In this document: positions 28,927-39,687 of the stretch, piece by piece | Layout of the letters: each line of letters opens with the position of its first letter | Numbering within the stretch: the first letter of the stretch is position 1 | Source: Mesostigma viride | Lineage: Eukaryota; Streptophyta; Mesostigmatophyceae; Mesostigmatales; Mesostigmataceae | DNA length: 39,687 nucleotides | Assembly: GCA_009746045.1 (NCBI GenBank) | Contig: RPFO01001773.1 | Location: forward strand, 5,001-44,687 | Direction of reading: 5' to 3' | Program-made: the position numbers and the translations under genes | The notes under the pieces: generated by a model | What the model was told of the DNA's origin: nothing | Database searches by the model: none | Seen by the model: the letters and a program-made list of their open reading frames with translations, nothing else

Positions 28927-31900
28927 GGTACCGCCTGCCGTCCGGCACTTTGAAGCCCGCCGGTGCTATAATTCCTATCGTCCACGCATGTTTTCCCCTG
29001 CCTCAAACCGCACGTTGCATTTAAATCTGGAGCCCAAAATTCACTGAAAACGTGTGCCAGCCGGTAGCAAACTGGGCCAAGCTGCCACGGAATGGTGGTA
29101 CCGCCTGCCGTCCGGCACTTTGAAGCCCGCCGGTGCTATAATTCCTATCGTCCACGCATGTTTTCCCCTGCCTCAAACCGCACGTTGCATTTAAATCTGG
29201 AGCCCAAAATTCACTGAAAACGTGTGCCAGCCGGTAGCAAACTGGGCCAAGCTGCCACGGAATGGTGGTACCGCCTGCCGTCCGGCACTTTGAAGCCCGC
29301 CGGTGCTATAATTCCTATCGTCCACGCATGTTTTCCCCTGCCTCAAACCGCACGTTGCATTTAAATCTGGAGCCCAAAATTCACTGAAAACGTGTGCCAG
29401 CCGGTAGCAAACTGGGCCAAGCTGCCACGGAATGGTGGTACCGCCTGCCGTCCGGCACTTTGAAGCCCGCCGGTGCTATAATTCCTATCGTCCACGCATG
29501 TTTTCCCCTGCCTCAAACCGCACGTTGCATTTAAATCTGGAGCCCAAAATTCACTGAAAACGTGTGCCAGCCGGTAGCAAACTGGGCCAAGCTGCCACGG
29601 AATGGTGGTACCGCCTGCCGTCCGGCACTTTGAAGCCCGCCGGTGCTATAATTCCTATCGTCCACGCATGTTTTCCCCTGCCTCAAACCGCACGTTGCAT
29701 TTAAATCTGGAGCCCAAAATTCACTGAAAACGTGTGCCAGCCGGTAGCAAACTGGGCCAAGCTGCCACGGAATGGTGGTACCGCCTGCCGTCCGGCACTT
29801 TGAAGCCCGCCGGTGCTATAATTCCTATCGTCCACGCATGTTTTCCCCTGCCTCAAACCGCACGTTGCATTTAAATCTGGAGCCCAAAATTCACTGAAAA
29901 CGTGTGCCAGCCGGTAGCAAACTGGGCCAAGCTGCCACGGAATGGTGGTACCGCCTGCCGTCCGGCACTTTGAAGCCCGCCGGTGCTATAATTCCTATCG
30001 TCCACGCATGTTTTCCCCTGCCTCAAACCGCACGTTGCATTTAAATCTGGAGCCCAAAATTCACTGAAAACGTGTGCCAGCCGGTAGCAAACTGGGCCAA
30101 GCTGCCACGGAATGGTGGTACCGCCTGCCGTCCGGCACTTTGAAGCCCGCCGGTGCTATAATTCCTATCGTCCACGCATGTTTTCCCCTGCCTCAAACCG
30201 CACGTTGCATTTAAATCTGGAGCCCAAAATTCACTGAAAACGTGTGCCAGCCGGTAGCAAACTGGGCCAAGCTGCCACGGAATGGTGGTACCGCCTGCCG
30301 TCCGGCACTTTGAAGCCCGCCGGTGCTATAATTCCTATCGTCCACGCATGTTTTCCCCTGCCTCAAACCGCACGTTGCATTTAAATCTGGAGCCCAAAAT
30401 TCACTGAAAACGTGTGCCAGCCGGTAGCAAACTGGGCCAAGCTGCCACGGAATGGTGGTACCGCCTGCCGTCCGGCACTTTGAAGCCCGCCGGTGCTATA
30501 ATTCCTATCGTCCACGCATGTTTTCCCCTGCCTCAAACCGCACGTTGCATTTAAATCTGGAGCCCAAAATTCACTGAAAACGTGTGCCAGCCGGTAGCAA
30601 ACTGGGCCAAGCTGCCACGGAATGGTGGTACCGCCTGCCGTCCGGCACTTTGAAGCCCGCCGGTGCTATAATTCCTATCGTCCACGCATGTTTTCCCCTG
30701 CCTCAAACCGCACGTTGCATTTAAATCTGGAGCCCAAAATTCACTGAAAACGTGTGCCAGCCGGTAGCAAACTGGGCCAAGCTGCCACGGAATGGTGGTA
30801 CCGCCTGCCGTCCGGCACTTTGAAGCCCGCCGGTGCTATAATTCCTATCGTCCACGCATGTTTTCCCCTGCCTCAAACCGCACGTTGCATTTAAATCTGG
30901 AGCCCAAAATTCACTGAAAACGTGTGCCAGCCGGTAGCAAACTGGGCCAAGCTGCCACGGAATGGTGGTACCGCCTGCCGTCCGGCACTTTGAAGCCCGC
31001 CGGTGCTATAATTCCTATCGTCCACGCATGTTTTCCCCTGCCTCAAACCGCACGTTGCATTTAAATCTGGAGCCCAAAATTCACTGAAAACGTGTGCCAG
31101 CCGGTAGCAAACTGGGCCAAGCTGCCACGGAATGGTGGTACCGCCTGCCGTCCGGCACTTTGAAGCCCGCCGGTGCTATAATTCCTATCGTCCACGCATG
31201 TTTTCCCCTGCCTCAAACCGCACGTTGCATTTAAATCTGGAGCCCAAAATTCACTGAAAACGTGTGCCAGCCGGTAGCAAACTGGGCCAAGCTGCCACGG
31301 AATGGTGGTACCGCCTGCCGTCCGGCACTTTGAAGCCCGCCGGTGCTATAATTCCTATCGTCCACGCATGTTTTCCCCTGCCTCAAACCGCACGTTGCAT
31401 TTAAATCTGGAGCCCAAAATTCACTGAAAACGTGTGCCAGCCGGTAGCAAACTGGGCCAAGCTGCCACGGAATGGTGGTACCGCCTGCCGTCCGGCACTT
31501 TGAAGCCCGCCGGTGCTATAATTCCTATCGTCCACGCATGTTTTCCCCTGCCTCAAACCGCACGTTGCATTTAAATCTGGAGCCCAAAATTCACTGAAAA
31601 CGTGTGCCAGCCGGTAGCAAACTGGGCCAAGCTGCCACGGAATGGTGGTACCGCCTGCCGTCCGGCACTTTGAAGCCCGCCGGTGCTATAATTCCTATCG
31701 TCCACGCATGTTTTCCCCTGCCTCAAACCGCACGTTGCATTTAAATCTGGAGCCCAAAATTCACTGAAAACGTGTGCCAGCCGGTAGCAAACTGGGCCAA
31801 GCTGCCACGGAATGGTGGTACCGCCTGCCGTCCGGCACTTTGAAGCCCGCCGGTGCTATAATTCCTATCGTCCACGCATGTTTTCCCCTGCCTCAAACCG

Positions 31901-34900
31901 CACGTTGCATTTAAATCTGGAGCCCAAAATTCACTGAAAACGTGTGCCAGCCGGTAGCAAACTGGGCCAAGCTGCCACGGAATGGTGGTACCGCCTGCCG
32001 TCCGGCACTTTGAAGCCCGCCGGTGCTATAATTCCTATCGTCCACGCATGTTTTCCCCTGCCTCAAACCGCACGTTGCATTTAAATCTGGAGCCCAAAAT
32101 TCACTGAAAACGTGTGCCAGCCGGTAGCAAACTGGGCCAAGCTGCCACGGAATGGTGGTACCGCCTGCCGTCCGGCACTTTGAAGCCCGCCGGTGCTATA
32201 ATTCCTATCGTCCACGCATGTTTTCCCCTGCCTCAAACCGCACGTTGCATTTAAATCTGGAGCCCAAAATTCACTGAAAACGTGTGCCAGCCGGTAGCAA
32301 ACTGGGCCAAGCTGCCACGGAATGGTGGTACCGCCTGCCGTCCGGCACTTTGAAGCCCGCCGGTGCTATAATTCCTATCGTCCACGCATGTTTTCCCCTG
32401 CCTCAAACCGCACGTTGCATTTAAATCTGGAGCCCAAAATTCACTGAAAACGTGTGCCAGCCGGTAGCAAACTGGGCCAAGCTGCCACGGAATGGTGGTA
32501 CCGCCTGCCGTCCGGCACTTTGAAGCCCGCCGGTGCTATAATTCCTATCGTCCACGCATGTTTTCCCCTGCCTCAAACCGCACGTTGCATTTAAATCTGG
32601 AGCCCAAAATTCACTGAAAACGTGTGCCAGCCGGTAGCAAACTGGGCCAAGCTGCCACGGAATGGTGGTACCGCCTGCCGTCCGGCACTTTGAAGCCCGC
32701 CGGTGCTATAATTCCTATCGTCCACGCATGTTTTCCCCTGCCTCAAACCGCACGTTGCATTTAAATCTGGAGCCCAAAATTCACTGAAAACGTGTGCCAG
32801 CCGGTAGCAAACTGGGCCAAGCTGCCACGGAATGGTGGTACCGCCTGCCGTCCGGCACTTTGAAGCCCGCCGGTGCTATAATTCCTATCGTCCACGCATG
32901 TTTTCCCCTGCCTCAAACCGCACGTTGCATTTAAATCTGGAGCCCAAAATTCACTGAAAACGTGTGCCAGCCGGTAGCAAACTGGGCCAAGCTGCCACGG
33001 AATGGTGGTACCGCCTGCCGTCCGGCACTTTGAAGCCCGCCGGTGCTATAATTCCTATCGTCCACGCATGTTTTCCCCTGCCTCAAACCGCACGTTGCAT
33101 TTAAATCTGGAGCCCAAAATTCACTGAAAACGTGTGCCAGCCGGTAGCAAACTGGGCCAAGCTGCCACGGAATGGTGGTACCGCCTGCCGTCCGGCACTT
33201 TGAAGCCCGCCGGTGCTATAATTCCTATCGTCCACGCATGTTTTCCCCTGCCTCAAACCGCACGTTGCATTTAAATCTGGAGCCCAAAATTCACTGAAAA
33301 CGTGTGCCAGCCGGTAGCAAACTGGGCCAAGCTGCCACGGAATGGTGGTACCGCCTGCCGTCCGGCACTTTGAAGCCCGCCGGTGCTATAATTCCTATCG
33401 TCCACGCATGTTTTCCCCTGCCTCAAACCGCACGTTGCATTTAAATCTGGAGCCCAAAATTCACTGAAAACGTGTGCCAGCCGGTAGCAAACTGGGCCAA
33501 GCTGCCACGGAATGGTGGTACCGCCTGCCGTCCGGCACTTTGAAGCCCGCCGGTGCTATAATTCCTATCGTCCACGCATGTTTTCCCCTGCCTCAAACCG
33601 CACGTTGCATTTAAATCTGGAGCCCAAAATTCACTGAAAACGTGTGCCAGCCGGTAGCAAACTGGGCCAAGCTGCCACGGAATGGTGGTACCGCCTGCCG
33701 TCCGGCACTTTGAAGCCCGCCGGTGCTATAATTCCTATCGTCCACGCATGTTTTCCCCTGCCTCAAACCGCACGTTGCATTTAAATCTGGAGCCCAAAAT
33801 TCACTGAAAACGTGTGCCAGCCGGTAGCAAACTGGGCCAAGCTGCCACGGAATGGTGGTACCGCCTGCCGTCCGGCACTTTGAAGCCCGCCGGTGCTATA
33901 ATTCCTATCGTCCACGCATGTTTTCCCCTGCCTCAAACCGCACGTTGCATTTAAATCTGGAGCCCAAAATTCACTGAAAACGTGTGCCAGCCGGTAGCAA
34001 ACTGGGCCAAGCTGCCACGGAATGGTGGTACCGCCTGCCGTCCGGCACTTTGAAGCCCGCCGGTGCTATAATTCCTATCGTCCACGCATGTTTTCCCCTG
34101 CCTCAAACCGCACGTTGCATTTAAATCTGGAGCCCAAAATTCACTGAAAACGTGTGCCAGCCGGTAGCAAACTGGGCCAAGCTGCCACGGAATGGTGGTA
34201 CCGCCTGCCGTCCGGCACTTTGAAGCCCGCCGGTGCTATAATTCCTATCGTCCACGCATGTTTTCCCCTGCCTCAAACCGCACGTTGCATTTAAATCTGG
34301 AGCCCAAAATTCACTGAAAACGTGTGCCAGCCGGTAGCAAACTGGGCCAAGCTGCCACGGAATGGTGGTACCGCCTGCCGTCCGGCACTTTGAAGCCCGC
34401 CGGTGCTATAATTCCTATCGTCCACGCATGTTTTCCCCTGCCTCAAACCGCACGTTGCATTTAAATCTGGAGCCCAAAATTCACTGAAAACGTGTGCCAG
34501 CCGGTAGCAAACTGGGCCAAGCTGCCACGGAATGGTGGTACCGCCTGCCGTCCGGCACTTTGAAGCCCGCCGGTGCTATAATTCCTATCGTCCACGCATG
34601 TTTTCCCCTGCCTCAAACCGCACGTTGCATTTAAATCTGGAGCCCAAAATTCACTGAAAACGTGTGCCAGCCGGTAGCAAACTGGGCCAAGCTGCCACGG
34701 AATGGTGGTACCGCCTGCCGTCCGGCACTTTGAAGCCCGCCGGTGCTATAATTCCTATCGTCCACGCATGTTTTCCCCTGCCTCAAACCGCACGTTGCAT
34801 TTAAATCTGGAGCCCAAAATTCACTGAAAACGTGTGCCAGCCGGTAGCAAACTGGGCCAAGCTGCCACGGAATGGTGGTACCGCCTGCCGTCCGGCACTT

Positions 34901-37900
34901 TGAAGCCCGCCGGTGCTATAATTCCTATCGTCCACGCATGTTTTCCCCTGCCTCAAACCGCACGTTGCATTTAAATCTGGAGCCCAAAATTCACTGAAAA
35001 CGTGTGCCAGCCGGTAGCAAACTGGGCCAAGCTGCCACGGAATGGTGGTACCGCCTGCCGTCCGGCACTTTGAAGCCCGCCGGTGCTATAATTCCTATCG
35101 TCCACGCATGTTTTCCCCTGCCTCAAACCGCACGTTGCATTTAAATCTGGAGCCCAAAATTCACTGAAAACGTGTGCCAGCCGGTAGCAAACTGGGCCAA
35201 GCTGCCACGGAATGGTGGTACCGCCTGCCGTCCGGCACTTTGAAGCCCGCCGGTGCTATAATTCCTATCGTCCACGCATGTTTTCCCCTGCCTCAAACCG
35301 CACGTTGCATTTAAATCTGGAGCCCAAAATTCACTGAAAACGTGTGCCAGCCGGTAGCAAACTGGGCCAAGCTGCCACGGAATGGTGGTACCGCCTGCCG
35401 TCCGGCACTTTGAAGCCCGCCGGTGCTATAATTCCTATCGTCCACGCATGTTTTCCCCTGCCTCAAACCGCACGTTGCATTTAAATCTGGAGCCCAAAAT
35501 TCACTGAAAACGTGTGCCAGCCGGTAGCAAACTGGGCCAAGCTGCCACGGAATGGTGGTACCGCCTGCCGTCCGGCACTTTGAAGCCCGCCGGTGCTATA
35601 ATTCCTATCGTCCACGCATGTTTTCCCCTGCCTCAAACCGCACGTTGCATTTAAATCTGGAGCCCAAAATTCACTGAAAACGTGTGCCAGCCGGTAGCAA
35701 ACTGGGCCAAGCTGCCACGGAATGGTGGTACCGCCTGCCGTCCGGCACTTTGAAGCCCGCCGGTGCTATAATTCCTATCGTCCACGCATGTTTTCCCCTG
35801 CCTCAAACCGCACGTTGCATTTAAATCTGGAGCCCAAAATTCACTGAAAACGTGTGCCAGCCGGTAGCAAACTGGGCCAAGCTGCCACGGAATGGTGGTA
35901 CCGCCTGCCGTCCGGCACTTTGAAGCCCGCCGGTGCTATAATTCCTATCGTCCACGCATGTTTTCCCCTGCCTCAAACCGCACGTTGCATTTAAATCTGG
36001 AGCCCAAAATTCACTGAAAACGTGTGCCAGCCGGTAGCAAACTGGGCCAAGCTGCCACGGAATGGTGGTACCGCCTGCCGTCCGGCACTTTGAAGCCCGC
36101 CGGTGCTATAATTCCTATCGTCCACGCATGTTTTCCCCTGCCTCAAACCGCACGTTGCATTTAAATCTGGAGCCCAAAATTCACTGAAAACGTGTGCCAG
36201 CCGGTAGCAAACTGGGCCAAGCTGCCACGGAATGGTGGTACCGCCTGCCGTCCGGCACTTTGAAGCCCGCCGGTGCTATAATTCCTATCGTCCACGCATG
36301 TTTTCCCCTGCCTCAAACCGCACGTTGCATTTAAATCTGGAGCCCAAAATTCACTGAAAACGTGTGCCAGCCGGTAGCAAACTGGGCCAAGCTGCCACGG
36401 AATGGTGGTACCGCCTGCCGTCCGGCACTTTGAAGCCCGCCGGTGCTATAATTCCTATCGTCCACGCATGTTTTCCCCTGCCTCAAACCGCACGTTGCAT
36501 TTAAATCTGGAGCCCAAAATTCACTGAAAACGTGTGCCAGCCGGTAGCAAACTGGGCCAAGCTGCCACGGAATGGTGGTACCGCCTGCCGTCCGGCACTT
36601 TGAAGCCCGCCGGTGCTATAATTCCTATCGTCCACGCATGTTTTCCCCTGCCTCAAACCGCACGTTGCATTTAAATCTGGAGCCCAAAATTCACTGAAAA
36701 CGTGTGCCAGCCGGTAGCAAACTGGGCCAAGCTGCCACGGAATGGTGGTACCGCCTGCCGTCCGGCACTTTGAAGCCCGCCGGTGCTATAATTCCTATCG
36801 TCCACGCATGTTTTCCCCTGCCTCAAACCGCACGTTGCATTTAAATCTGGAGCCCAAAATTCACTGAAAACGTGTGCCAGCCGGTAGCAAACTGGGCCAA
36901 GCTGCCACGGAATGGTGGTACCGCCTGCCGTCCGGCACTTTGAAGCCCGCCGGTGCTATAATTCCTATCGTCCACGCATGTTTTCCCCTGCCTCAAACCG
37001 CACGTTGCATTTAAATCTGGAGCCCAAAATTCACTGAAAACGTGTGCCAGCCGGTAGCAAACTGGGCCAAGCTGCCACGGAATGGTGGTACCGCCTGCCG
37101 TCCGGCACTTTGAAGCCCGCCGGTGCTATAATTCCTATCGTCCACGCATGTTTTCCCCTGCCTCAAACCGCACGTTGCATTTAAATCTGGAGCCCAAAAT
37201 TCACTGAAAACGTGTGCCAGCCGGTAGCAAACTGGGCCAAGCTGCCACGGAATGGTGGTACCGCCTGCCGTCCGGCACTTTGAAGCCCGCCGGTGCTATA
37301 ATTCCTATCGTCCACGCATGTTTTCCCCTGCCTCAAACCGCACGTTGCATTTAAATCTGGAGCCCAAAATTCACTGAAAACGTGTGCCAGCCGGTAGCAA
37401 ACTGGGCCAAGCTGCCACGGAATGGTGGTACCGCCTGCCGTCCGGCACTTTGAAGCCCGCCGGTGCTATAATTCCTATCGTCCACGCATGTTTTCCCCTG
37501 CCTCAAACCGCACGTTGCATTTAAATCTGGAGCCCAAAATTCACTGAAAACGTGTGCCAGCCGGTAGCAAACTGGGCCAAGCTGCCACGGAATGGTGGTA
37601 CCGCCTGCCGTCCGGCACTTTGAAGCCCGCCGGTGCTATAATTCCTATCGTCCACGCATGTTTTCCCCTGCCTCAAACCGCACGTTGCATTTAAATCTGG
37701 AGCCCAAAATTCACTGAAAACGTGTGCCAGCCGGTAGCAAACTGGGCCAAGCTGCCACGGAATGGTGGTACCGCCTGCCGTCCGGCACTTTGAAGCCCGC
37801 CGGTGCTATAATTCCTATCGTCCACGCATGTTTTCCCCTGCCTCAAACCGCACGTTGCATTTAAATCTGGAGCCCAAAATTCACTGAAAACGTGTGCCAG

Positions 37901-39687
37901 CCGGTAGCAAACTGGGCCAAGCTGCCACGGAATGGTGGTACCGCCTGCCGTCCGGCACTTTGAAGCCCGCCGGTGCTATAATTCCTATCGTCCACGCATG
38001 TTTTCCCCTGCCTCAAACCGCACGTTGCATTTAAATCTGGAGCCCAAAATTCACTGAAAACGTGTGCCAGCCGGTAGCAAACTGGGCCAAGCTGCCACGG
38101 AATGGTGGTACCGCCTGCCGTCCGGCACTTTGAAGCCCGCCGGTGCTATAATTCCTATCGTCCACGCATGTTTTCCCCTGCCTCAAACCGCACGTTGCAT
38201 TTAAATCTGGAGCCCAAAATTCACTGAAAACGTGTGCCAGCCGGTAGCAAACTGGGCCAAGCTGCCACGGAATGGTGGTACCGCCTGCCGTCCGGCACTT
38301 TGAAGCCCGCCGGTGCTATAATTCCTATCGTCCACGCATGTTTTCCCCTGCCTCAAACCGCACGTTGCATTTAAATCTGGAGCCCAAAATTCACTGAAAA
38401 CGTGTGCCAGCCGGTAGCAAACTGGGCCAAGCTGCCACGGAATGGTGGTACCGCCTGCCGTCCGGCACTTTGAAGCCCGCCGGTGCTATAATTCCTATCG
38501 TCCACGCATGTTTTCCCCTGCCTCAAACCGCACGTTGCATTTAAATCTGGAGCCCAAAATTCACTGAAAACGTGTGCCAGCCGGTAGCAAACTGGGCCAA
38601 GCTGCCACGGAATGGTGGTACCGCCTGCCGTCCGGCACTTTGAAGCCCGCCGGTGCTATAATTCCTATCGTCCACGCATGTTTTCCCCTGCCTCAAACCG
38701 CACGTTGCATTTAAATCTGGAGCCCAAAATTCACTGAAAACGTGTGCCAGCCGGTAGCAAACTGGGCCAAGCTGCCACGGAATGGTGGTACCGCCTGCCG
38801 TCCGGCACTTTGAAGCCCGCCGGTGCTATAATTCCTATCGTCCACGCATGTTTTCCCCTGCCTCAAACCGCACGTTGCATTTAAATCTGGAGCCCAAAAT
38901 TCACTGAAAACGTGTGCCAGCCGGTAGCAAACTGGGCCAAGCTGCCACGGAATGGTGGTACCGCCTGCCGTCCGGCACTTTGAAGCCCGCCGGTGCTATA
39001 ATTCCTATCGTCCACGCATGTTTTCCCCTGCCTCAAACCGCACGTTGCATTTAAATCTGGAGCCCAAAATTCACTGAAAACGTGTGCCAGCCGGTAGCAA
39101 ACTGGGCCAAGCTGCCACGGAATGGTGGTACCGCCTGCCGTCCGGCACTTTGAAGCCCGCCGGTGCTATAATTCCTATCGTCCACGCATGTTTTCCCCTG
39201 CCTCAAACCGCACGTTGCATTTAAATCTGGAGCCCAAAATTCACTGAAAACGTGTGCCAGCCGGTAGCAAACTGGGCCAAGCTGCCACGGAATGGTGGTA
39301 CCGCCTGCCGTCCGGCACTTTGAAGCCCGCCGGTGCTATAATTCCTATCGTCCACGCATGTTTTCCCCTGCCTCAAACCGCACGTTGCATTTAAATCTGG
39401 AGCCCAAAATTCACTGAAAACGTGTGCCAGCCGGTAGCAAACTGGGCCAAGCTGCCACGGAATGGTGGTACCGCCTGCCGTCCGGCACTTTGAAGCCCGC
39501 CGGTGCTATAATTCCTATCGTCCACGCATGTTTTCCCCTGCCTCAAACCGCACGTTGCATTTAAATCTGGAGCCCAAAATTCACTGAAAACGTGTGCCAG
39601 CCGGTAGCAAACTGGGCCAAGCTGCCACGGAATGGTGGTACCGCCTGCCGTCCGGCACTTTGAAGCCCGCCGGTGCTATAATTCCTA
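28927..39687 (+). repeat. Homogeneous 170-bp satellite, 63.3 copies, continues past window end
   Basis: The unit starts GGTACCGCCTGCCG, passes ATTTAAAT and TGAAAACGTGTGCCAG, and ends GCCACGGAAT. The phase is kept exactly from 29461 to 39661 (10200 bp = 60 units), so there is no net indel, and I saw no base difference between copies by eye. A unit of 170 bp is close to one nucleosome repeat and to many centromeric satellites. It has no ORF and no similarity to 5S rRNA or snRNA that I can see. The left border at 28927 is sharp. Such homogeneity means recent amplification or strong homogenisation; an assembly artefact is possible. Confidence 0.98.

Noticed and set aside
28927-39687. Bacterial -10-like TATAAT word in each satellite unit (GCTATAATTCC)
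   Set aside because: The DNA is eukaryotic and no -35 partner or gene follows; the word is only part of the repeat.

Overview
The window looks like nuclear DNA of a GC-rich eukaryote, most likely a green alga. It has GT-AG introns of 142 to about 1000 bp, non-LTR retrotransposons, SINE-like repeats and large tandem arrays, and no bacterial operon structure. The only recognisable host gene is the 3' half of an NDR-family AGC kinase, and its residues are closest to the plant-type NDR pattern (for example W-D-K-L-Y-Q-M-E-A-A). The green-lineage assignment is an inference from that gene and from base composition. No species can be named.

Layout. (1) 1-5384, + strand: the last seven exons of the NDR kinase; the first is cut by the window edge. 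At least three of its introns carry tandem copies of their own exon/5' splice-site junction. (2) 5351-14455: a 9.1-kb minisatellite with a 28-bp unit (about 325 units). The proposed kinase stop codon lies in its first unit. (3) 14.46-18.4 kb: unique and decayed sequence with a possible minus-strand exon, a minus-strand ORF with an acidic tail near a 60-bp direct repeat, and tRNA-like SINE copies, one of them split by a 59-bp insert. (4) 18.37-20.36 kb: a dead minus-strand LINE reverse transcriptase broken by a 307-bp element with a 14-bp target-site duplication, with two inverted copies of that element beside it. (5) 20.46-21.08 kb: an AT-richer island of about four diverged units spaced near 175 bp. 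(6) 21.17-23.6 kb: an unassigned minus-strand protein region holding a 1.3-kb G-rich minisatellite. (7) 23757-28813, - strand: a nearly complete non-LTR retrotransposon encoding PHD, RING-H2, zinc fingers, RT (YLDD), a CCHC knuckle and a restriction-like endonuclease. Its ORF is broken mainly at homopolymer runs. (8) 28836-28912: two perfect 9-bp GC hairpins. (9) 28927-39687 (window end): 63 tandem copies of a 170-bp satellite with no indel and no difference seen.

Tandem arrays fill about half of the window. The kinase belongs to host signalling. Everything from about 17 kb rightwards is retroelement, element-derived or satellite DNA, a landscape typical of pericentromeric or other heterochromatin. 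The chromatin-type domains of the retrotransposon and its position against a homogeneous nucleosome-length satellite make the right half the best place to look for something new.
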